From contig CM065889.1 of the NCBI GenBank assembly GCA_033439255.1, positions 62,001 to 126,000 of the forward strand: a stretch of DNA of 64,000 bases, read 5' to 3'. Of this stretch, positions 55,986 to 64,000 are shown one piece after another. This stretch comes from Hericium rajendrae. Its lineage: Eukaryota > Basidiomycota > Agaricomycetes > Russulales > Hericiaceae. The notes beneath the pieces are model-generated. The model saw nothing but the letters and a program-made list of their open reading frames with translations. It searched no databases and was not told the DNA's origin. How positions within the stretch are numbered: the first letter of the stretch is position 1; each line of letters opens with the position of its first letter. A program made the position numbers and the translations under genes.

Positions 55986-58800
55986 CTACAATAAATGAAG
56001 CGAATGCGACTGATGCTCAATCAAATCCAACGCTCTCCTCGCCTTGTCCTTCACGTCTCGTTCCACTCCTATCGCAGTCGCTGAGGCCGCACCAGGGCTT
56101 ATCGGCCCGCCCCCATATTCGCAGATGTGCCTCAACGTCGAATCGAGCCCTGCATCCCGCAGCTCTTGTTGCTTCCAATCGTTCACCTCCGCCAGTTGCA
56201 GGACGCAGGTCACCGCAGCGTGTCGCACGTCCATAGGCGCATCCACCAGACAAGAGCGCAGCTTTTTTAGGATCTGCGCATGCGCAAGGATCTGTTCCTG
56301 ATGTTGTCGCCGTCCATTCGCCAGGTTCGACAAAGCGTATGCGGCCTGAAGGAAAATTAGCAGATGACAACTCGGCGTGACGGAAGGGCATACCTGCAGC
56401 ACCACGTCCCCGCTCTTCGACTCCATAGCGGAGCAAAGCAAGTCTAATAACCGTTCGCTGCCGAGCTCGTCAAAGACGATATCCACATCATCCTCGCAAT
56501 CTGCGAAATTGCGGATGATGAAAATCGCCTGCTCCTGCACGCCCACATCGGGATCCGAAAGTAATCTGGAATGCCGAGTAAATCTTGGGTTCATCGCCTA
56601 CGATCTGAGGACACCACTGACCTTCCGATTTCTTTCCAGCCTATTTCTCTCAATACAGAACGTTTAGTGCCCGCGCTGCATTTGTATACCAGATTCTTGA
56701 CGGCCCAAAGGGCGTTCAATCGCAGTTCCGAGTACTCCGATCCTAAGAGCTGCAATAGTCTCTTTATGAGCCCTTGGTCCAAGAATGGCTTTCACGGAAA
56801 AGTCAGTATACATCCAGCCTCCCAGACTAGGGATAACTACCTGTCGCAGAGGCGAGTACTCGTTGATCAAATTGCAAATGGCTGTGAGCGCGGCATACGT
56901 GACTCTGCGATCCTCATCCTCCTTCAGTAGTCGCTGGAACAACGTGGTGCCCAGGCCGCTATCGACGAGGCTGGTGCGCGTCACCGCAACAGAGCGTCCC
57001 AGTGAGCGCACGCACTGACATGCGGCGTAGCGTATCCCCGCATGGCGGTGGGCCAATGAAGTGCTGATGGTCGGCACCAGTTTCATGTTGTCGGTGATGT
57101 CGCGGCGTATGTCGTCATTTGCGAGCGCGAGCACAGCGATGGTTGTTAATGCAGCCTGTCGAAGCGGGTGAACTTGAAGTCAGACAGATGTGGGAGAAAG
57201 TACCTCTCGCAGACAGCATATACTTTCCGCCTCGTCTTCGTCCCATTCGGATGCTTTGTCGGTTGGTGTAATGGATTTGACAAGATCCGCCAACTTGCTC
57301 AGCGAACCACCATCAAACGCCATTGGCAGAGTTCCTTCTCGTCCGTGACCAGATACTCTGATGAAAATACTCAGTTCGCAGTCACTATATCTTCAGGAAT
57401 GAATACATACTCAGAATAAAGCAAGCCTTCGTGCGAGCCTGTGGTGAATCCGTTGATGAAGAAATGAGGCGATTCATAACATGCATAACAGTCATAGCGG
57501 CAGGTAAATCGGGTGAACTTGGGATGGTGACTGGATACGCTTGCGCGGATGATATGCGTCGCACTATAGCACATTTAGCATATTGTGATCATGGGCTCAG
57601 GAGAACCACTCACCAAAGCGCAGCCGCGAGTTGGACATCCGTGTTACGAGACTTGCAGAGCGCCAGAGCAAGCGACAGCCCCGAGGGCGATTCTTGATCC
57701 GTCCAACCATTAGTGGGAACGTGCACGAGACGACTTGTTACTCACCAGCAGCAGCGCCAGACCGCTCCGGCGGCTTGCTCAGCACGGACGCGACATCGAA
57801 GTTATCTCTGGCCAGCGCAGCAAGCGCAGACAACGCAGCCTCCTGAACCTACAGCGTCCATATCGGCACATCAGCTCCTCCCTCCCGCAGGCTGTGACGC
57901 CAGACGCACCTTCGCGTCCCTGCTGCGCAACAGCGCAGTCAAGTGCCGCGCGACCCAGCCGCCCTGGCGCCCCGGCACCGTGCCATCCGCAACCCCAGGC
58001 TTCTCCCACCCGCGCCGCCCGCGCGCCTCCTTGTTCCGCTCGGCAGGCGGCAGCCACTCCGCGACCGCGGCGCGGTGGCCCTGCGTGCGCAGCGCGGACG
58101 CGAGCAGCTGCGCGATGGACATGCTCACCTGCGGCGACGCGTCGACCAGCAAGGGGAGGTAGACGTCGAGCACTTCGAGCTGCGGCGTGTGAGCGCGGGA
58201 CGGGGGGGAGGGGGGTGGGGCGTACCTGGAAGAAGTATTCAAGGGCGACTTTGGCTTCTTCGCGCACGGAGGGGACGTCGTCTTTGAGGCCCCATTGCGA
58301 AGGGGCCGACGAGCTCGGCGGTCGCGACTGCGACGGCTCGCAGGGCGCGCGCGAAGGCGAATTTGACGGCTATGGGTTCGTTGGGCTCGAAGCGGGAGAT
58401 GGCGTATAGGAATGCCTGGTGTGCATCTGCGCGGAGAAGGCTCTGCAGAGCCTCGGGAGAGCCTGAGTTGAATGCGTTCGTTAATCGTGGACTGAAAGAT
58501 TGAAAGCAGGCGGCGCACCGTAGGATAGGGAGGATATGACCTGCGCCGCCTCGACGCGGATATTGTCTTGCGACCCGCCCTCGAATTGATCAGGATCATT
58601 CAAGCAGTTGACCAGCCTAGAGAAAGGGAGAAAGCGTCCGCATTCTGGTCAAAGGACTAGTTCAGAGACCCATCACCACCTCGGACTGACGTTGCCACGA
58701 AGACTTCATCTTGCGCAAGGTCAAGCTTCGCAGACGGGTTTCCGATAACCGTGTTCTTGACTTTCTTCAGCGTCGCGATGTTGATGGATCGTATCGTCAT
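55986..58800 (-). CDS. ARMC8 / Gid5 (Vid28) armadillo-repeat protein of the GID/CTLH ubiquitin ligase
   Basis: Multi-exon gene from the ATG at 58800 (MTIRSINIATLKKVKNTVIG) to the TAG at 55986. The body is built of armadillo-like repeats: VEAAQVISSLSYGSPEALQSLL, LAVRFAFARALRA-like helices, VREEAKVALEYFFQ, DASPQVSMSIAQLLASALR, then LLGSEYSELRLNALWAVKNLVYKC, DVGVQEQAIFIIRNFADCEDDV and LVDAPMDVRHAAVTCVLQLAEVN. The order and spacing match ARMC8, the substrate-receptor scaffold of the GID/CTLH E3 ligase that marks gluconeogenic enzymes for decay in yeast (known). One frame change is apparent near 58295 after AELVGP (one extra base in CCCCTT). Intermediate exon borders were not all resolved. Confidence 0.75.
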
Positions 58801-59324
58801 GATGGATTCGACATGGGATAGATTGGTGGTGAAAATGCGGGGATGTGGGGGAACGCATCAGGCTCGTGCGGTCATTCTCAGCGTCCAGGACCGTGGTAAG
58901 CACCTTCCGGTCTCGTTCCGGGTTTCACTGCTGTTCTCCTCGTGAGCCTACCTGCTTCCTTCACGCTGCTACGATGCTGCGGACTCGACTTCCAGACACC
59001 ATAATGTCAATGCGGTCTTCATTTACGTCTTATCAGCTTTGAGAAGAAACTGCGTCGATGTGGAAGATGCATGACAGGTACGTGCTGCGCAGTGCGCAAG
59101 CCCTTCTCCGCTGTCGATCTCGCGACATTCCTCTTGGGAGTCGCGCATATGCGTATATTGTATGGGGCATGGTAGGCGTTTTTTCAATCAAGAGTCATGA
59201 CGCAGGCGCTGATGGCTTGCTCTTATATAGTTCAAGTAGAATGTCGTCCAACTCTGCGGCTCGGAGCCCTCTCATTCTTCATCAATCCCGCTAGGCGCGC
59301 GTTCGATCTCTTTGCCCGCTCCCC
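58801..59324. promoter_or_regulatory. divergent promoter region between ARMC8 and the RdRP gene
   Basis: 524 bp between opposite start codons. No gene supported; a TATATAG at about 59223 lies about 100 bp upstream of the RdRP ATG. Confidence 0.4.
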
Positions 59325-62300
59325 ATGGAACTCGAAATCGGAAGTCTCGACCGCGATGCCACCGTCTACGACGTACAGAGGGCCCTCGCGGAACTCCTTC
59401 ACAGCGACCAGTTCTACCGCCCCAATCTAAACGATCCCGAACCTCTGCAACGCGTCCCAAATTTCAAAGTCGAACTTGTTCCCCGTCGAGCTGGCGGCGT
59501 CGGGAACGACGGCCGCGGCAAGCTCTTCCTGCCCACCCGCCAGCTGGGCGACCGCCTGATGCGCTGGGTGCGCGAACGCGGCACGCAAAACACGATTCGC
59601 ATCTTAAAGCGCAACATCAGGCTTTCGTCGTCGAGCCGCACATATCGCGCAGGCTCGAGCTCGAGCTGCAGCGCGCGCCATATGTGTCGCCCGACCAGGC
59701 GGAGCGGCGCAGTCAGATTTATGACGATTTGGACCACCTGCTGCGCGTGTCGAGAGTCCAGTTTGGGACGTGGTTCCTCCCGGACTATCATTCGGAGACA
59801 TCGCGTGTGTTTTCGGTCGAGTATGAAGCGCGATTATACCACCCATAGCACGGCGAATCTGGTCATGTCGTATGACCAAAAGGCGATTCGGATAGAGGTA
59901 CGTTTTCAAATTCTTGTATATATGCGTGAGCATTGATTTTGACTCTTCACAGATGGGCGAGCGTATGACTGAAGAACAAGCCTATAGCATCGTAATCAAG
60001 TTCTCGAGCATCAACAAGATGGGCATCTGGTTTGATGATGATGCTGGATGTAGGCATCCATGTCTTCTTGCCCTAGTTTATCTTGACTATTTCACAGATA
60101 TTTGCTTCGATATGTTGATACCTCCGATCTTAGAGGAGAAGAATTTCAACAATCGTCCTCGAGAGGGCATAGAGCGCCGGAAATACCGAACTCGGGACCG
60201 AATCCACGCATTGGACCAAAGGCATGCTCAAGTATCGCCATACGCTTATCAAATTCGATTGGCACTATTCAACCCCGACGACGTTGTCCTCTTTGAGGAG
60301 CTCTGCCAAATTGCAGGTTGTGAACCTTTTCCGAGGCGAGTGGAGGCTATTGGCATGACCTACGACAAAGCTTTCTTTGCGCCACGCAAGTTGTCGGCGG
60401 TGCAACGCTGGCTCAGGTCCATGGACTGGAAGTGTGCATTCCAGGTCGAAGTTATCCTTCGCAGCGGTCTTGTGAACACCGAGGAACTGCTCGATGGGCT
60501 TCTCCGCGAGATCATGGACGTTTGCTTGAAATATGGCGAGCGGACCAGCGAGATTTTGCGGCAATACGGAGAGGCGCTGAGAGCGCGCGAGCGCCCCACG
60601 TCGGAGGAGCCACTTGCGTGTTTCAAGCGCGTATGTTCAGAGATTCTTTCCGAGGAGCAAGAGTATAAGCCGATTGCCCTGCCGTCTGGACACATCCTGT
60701 GTCATCATATCATCTGTACCCCGACCAGAATGATCCTCGAGGGTCCCATTCCCACCCAGTCGAATCGCGTCGTCCGCCGATACCAGCAGCACCAAGCGGA
60801 TCTCGTGGAGAACTTTGTGCGGGTTGAGTTCCGCGATGAGGACCTGGGCCCCTTCAGATGGGATCGCAACGTCGACGGGGGCTATTTCCTCCAGCAGCGT
60901 GTCGGCACGATTCTCAAAGATGGCTTCGAGATCGCCGGACGGATGTTCGAGTTCCTCGCGTACTCCATGTCCGCCCTGCGCGAACACGCAGTCTGGTTCG
61001 TGCACCCTTCGTCGATCCGACCGATGGCTATGTCACGGCGGAGGACATCCGGCAGTCGCTTGGCGATTTCTCAGGTGTCGCGCACCAGCCGTCGAAGTAT
61101 GCGGCTCGCCTGTCGCAGGCTTTCACCGCGACCGATCCATCTGTCAAGATCAATCGGAGTCAGTGGGAAGAGATCCCTGATCTGGGGGAAGATCCTTACC
61201 TGCATACGGATGGCGTTGGGACCATCTCTCCTGAGCTCGGCGACATGATATGGGAGGTGCTCTGTAAAGGGCGTCGCGATAAGGGCGAGAATGCCGTCAA
61301 ACCTTCTGCAGTGAGTGTGCAGTTTCATTATTTGTTTGATGTCATTGAGATGTGTCTTTCAGTACATGATACGCTTCTTGGGCTTCAAAGGCGTCGTCGT
61401 TCTCGATGAACAGCTGAAAGGCATCAAAATGCGCTTGCGACCGTCGATGCGAAAGTTCAGTGTTCCCGGCGACAAAGATGCGGACATCGAGATTGCCCGG
61501 GCGTTCGACTACCCCAATCTCACGTATCTGAACAGGTAAGCGAACGACCTGTCTAATGTCATGCTTGTGCTTGTTGACCAATACTCATTAAAGACCTCTC
61601 GTCATGGCTCTGGAAGATCGTGGTGTCCGCAAGGACACTGTCATGGAGCTCCAAGAGCGCGAAAAGGAGAAGATCTATACCGCGAGCGATTCCCTCGAGA
61701 ACTTTCGAACGCTTCTCAGGGACCATAGCCTAGGATACAAATACAATCTACCCTTCATTCTGGAGCAACTCGCAAAGCTGGATCTCGACCTGCGGCCTTC
61801 ACGCGGCAAGCGCGTCGTCGGGAGCGCTTTCTTCGGCCGCCTGCTTCGCTATAGCCAGAACCACATCCTCCGCGATGTGAAGCACCGCGCGCGGATCCGT
61901 GTCTCGAAGGCATGGCATCTTGTCGGTGTTGCCGATGAAGGCCAGTCTTATATCCAAGCAGGGCATGATGCGAAGACTGTATTCACTCTCGGAGAGAAGG
62001 AGATCTATGGTATGAGTTGGCTCAAGTGACTCTTTATGGTCTTTCTCAACTTGCATTCCAGCGTGCGTGCAAGAACGACCGGACAAAGACCCTGTATGGT
62101 TGGAGGGAAGGTGCACTATTTACCGTAACCCCGTCGTCCACCCTGGAGATCGTGCGTATTCCTCCATCACGTTGGCTGTATCTAATTTGCCTTCGTTGTC
62201 TTCAGTACAGAACGTCTGGGCTGTAGGAAAACCTCCTGCAGACAAGCTATGCTTCTTCCGAAATTTGAAGAATGTCGTCGTGCTACCAGCAGTTGGTACG

Positions 62301-63638
62301 TTCTATACGGAGTTTGTGGGTCTATCCGTCGTTTTAAATTTTGTTCAGGCAATCGTTCTCTTGCTTCGTGTCTCGGTGGCGGTGATGTCGATGGGTGAGC
62401 AATCATGAACCTTGCGTTCTGCCAATCTCACGAGACTGTCTTACAGTGATGCGTTCAATATATTCTTCAACAGTCCCGAGCTTCAACCGACTCTGTATGT
62501 CGGGCCTGCCTCGTATGTAGGTGTCGGGACTCGTTCACTAGAAGACGGCAGAACAAGCACTGTCGAAGACATCTGCGATTTCATTGTCGAGTATATTGAT
62601 TCAGATGTCTTGGTAAGTAACTCACATCTACTGCTTTAATTTACACTAATTCTATGTTGTTCAGTCCCTCCTATGTGATAAACACCTTGTGATGCAGGTC
62701 TGTTGTTCTGAAGTTGTCAATTTGGGTCGAAGCTAACCATCCATTCCATGCTCAGATCAGTCTTCGGTATGAAGCCGGCTCACAGCAATTAACATTTTTT
62801 CTAACGTCTGATGCTAGGATGGCACCCAAGACCCTCGATGCATGCAGCTCGCCGAGTTATGCAGCCAAGCCGTCGACTATCCCAAGAATGGGATTCGCGT
62901 CGATTTAGACAGCGAGAGATTCCATCCAAGCTCATCAAGTTCACGCCTGATTGGCACAAGCCGAGTTTGAAGGACCGCGTGACGATGACTTCTACGTGTC
63001 CAAACGCTCTAGGATATCTTTCCGCAACATCACGCTCAAGAAACCAGACGAGCCTCTCGATGTGCCATTGAAACCCTCGACCAAGTCTGACCCACGGGCA
63101 GATCCCATTTTCCAGACCGTCCGAAAGGTCGTCCGGCGTACGCTTAACAATCATTTTCCGATCTCCCTTCTCAAGATTCGATCTCCTGGCCGAATCCCTC
63201 TTCACGCGGTACTCTCGAGAGCTGCGGTACATCCGCGTGGCCCACACATTGGGGGAATCGCCGGACTCGCGGCTCGCAGAAGAGGAAGTCGTGGTGGGCA
63301 CGATCCTCACGAAGTGTGCCCACAAGATCCTGCGCAGCAGCCGCATCCAGCGGATGAAGGTCCATACCGGTGTGCTCGTGAAGGACATCCAACGCCGGCT
63401 GCTTCCTGATACTGCGGATAACGACTCCGAGCGCCTGAAGGCTGGACTAAAGATGGCCTGGGAGGTTCTGGAATGGACTTATACAAAGCAGGATGAGGAA
63501 GGAGTGGAGAGCTTTGGGCTTGTGGTTTTGGGGCTTGTTCTCGATTGTTTGACGAAGCTAGGTGCCATACCCGAAGGAAAGCCCATGAATCCCAAACCTT
63601 CTATGAATACCACCCCAACGATACAGCATTCAAAGTAA
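59325..63638 (+). CDS. cellular RNA-dependent RNA polymerase (QDE-1/RDR family)
   Basis: Start at 59325 (MELEIGSLDRDATVYDV). Clear exons include 59325-59897, 59953-60049, 60098-61311, 61364-61535, 61594-62009 and one starting at 62062, with more to the TAA at 63638. Family segments: GTWFLPDYHSETSRVFSVEYE, IKFSSINKMGIWFDDDAG, MTYDKAFFAPRKLSAVQRWL, DGYVTAEDIRQSLGDFSG, MIRFLGFKGVVVLDE, YNLPFILEQL, CTIYRNPVVHPGD and VVLPAVGNRSLASCLGG, running into the catalytic loop GGGDVDGDAFN (DxDGD, two-barrel polymerase). It makes double-stranded RNA from single-stranded templates for RNA silencing (known). A GTGAGC intron splits the Gly codon of DVDGD near 62394. Apparent frame breaks near 59610, 59850 and 61010 are probably sequence errors. 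Confidence 0.9.
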
Positions 63639-63697
63639 CTCGGTCTAGCTTATACATCGCAGTACTTACTACATACATGACTCTAATCTTGAGTGTT

Positions 63698-64000
63698 TCA
63701 ACGTGCATTTGCATATGCTCGAGTAAAGATGGGACGCGACCTCAACGGATGCGGGTATCTTTGCGATATCAACAATTCGACATCATGACAGACGGCCTTG
63801 TTGCGGCCCTGACCGAAGTCGACTTGAAACTTCTCCAGCGCCTCGATGTCTTTGGCACGCTTTGTACTCCATCCGCATCCTATAGTATCAGTGCTGCGGG
63901 ACGTTGCAAGTCTTTGTCTTTCCCAATCCAAAGCGCAGTCACTTGCCTTTCTAGAAGACAAACCAGGTACGTGGCTTGGGACACCTTCGTCTCCGTTGTG
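63698..64000 (-). CDS. 3' end of a gene continuing beyond the window, unrecognised
   Basis: A minus-strand frame enters near the window edge and ends at 63698 with KDIEALEKFQVDFGQGRNKA, then a further LLISQRYPHPLRSRP segment and FTRAYANAR. The composition is coding-like and the stop lies 60 bp beyond the convergent RdRP stop. An acceptor TTCTAG near 63955 may be the intron border, so only the final exon may be inside the window. No domain identified. Confidence 0.4.
   Translation of the reverse strand, partial: HNGDEGVPSHVPGLSSRKASDCALDWERQRLATSRSTDTIGCGWSTKRAKDIEALEKFQVDFGQGRNKAVCHDVELLISQRYPHPLRSRPIFTRAYANAR

Noticed and set aside
1-64000. CRISPR arrays, rRNA genes, bacterial operon features
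   Set aside because: None seen; the window is eukaryotic nuclear DNA with spliceosomal introns.

Overview
This window looks like nuclear DNA of a basidiomycete, most likely an Agaricomycete (inference). Genes are dense, split by many introns of about 50 bp with GTRNGY donors and CTNAY-like branch sites. The families seen (COG6, ADE12, VPS11, the GID/CTLH subunit ARMC8, SKN7, RNA-dependent RNA polymerase, GMC oxidoreductase, GT15 mannosyltransferase) fit a filamentous fungus. Exon models were built by hand; most were checked by whether the summed exon length divides by three.

Layout. 1-4.6 kb: 3' end of a coiled-coil protein, a small hypothetical gene with a broken nearby paralogue, and an F-box gene. 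5.05-10.83 kb: an apparently whole DNA transposon with 26-bp terminal inverted repeats and one five-exon gene for a 1,707-residue transposase-like protein. 11.2-16.6 kb: two 19S proteasome lid genes, RPN6 and RPN7, on the same strand. 17.8-21.1 kb: an inverted duplication carrying two intact, convergent SDR-like genes. 21.8-24.8 kb: SKN7 (HSF-type DNA-binding domain plus response-regulator receiver). 24.9-27.5 kb: a GC-rich, gene-poor stretch with degenerate repeats. 27.6-38.6 kb: GT15 mannosyltransferase, APN1 endonuclease IV, a stop-interrupted fungal gene, COG6, a tRNA-Val and COA1. 38.9-49.2 kb: GMC oxidoreductase, an LSM14/Scd6-like gene with two homologous long introns, a small proline-rich protein, a basic transcription-factor-like gene, ADE12 and COX16. 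49.3-64 kb: VPS11, ATP18, a second tRNA-Val, PDH E1-alpha, ARMC8/GID5, an RNAi-type RNA-dependent RNA polymerase and the 3' end of a further gene.

Most genes are housekeeping: protein turnover, Golgi and vacuolar traffic, mitochondrial respiration, purine synthesis and base excision repair. The accessory content is the transposon, the SDR inverted repeat, the repeat-rich gap and the duplicated introns.

Caution on sequence quality. Several strongly conserved genes (GT15, COG6, GMC, the bZIP-like gene, ADE12, VPS11, PDA1, ARMC8, RdRP) show one-base or two-base frame breaks, many of them in homopolymers or GC dinucleotide runs. That pattern points to assembly error more than to mass pseudogenisation, so the protein models of these genes should be treated as provisional.
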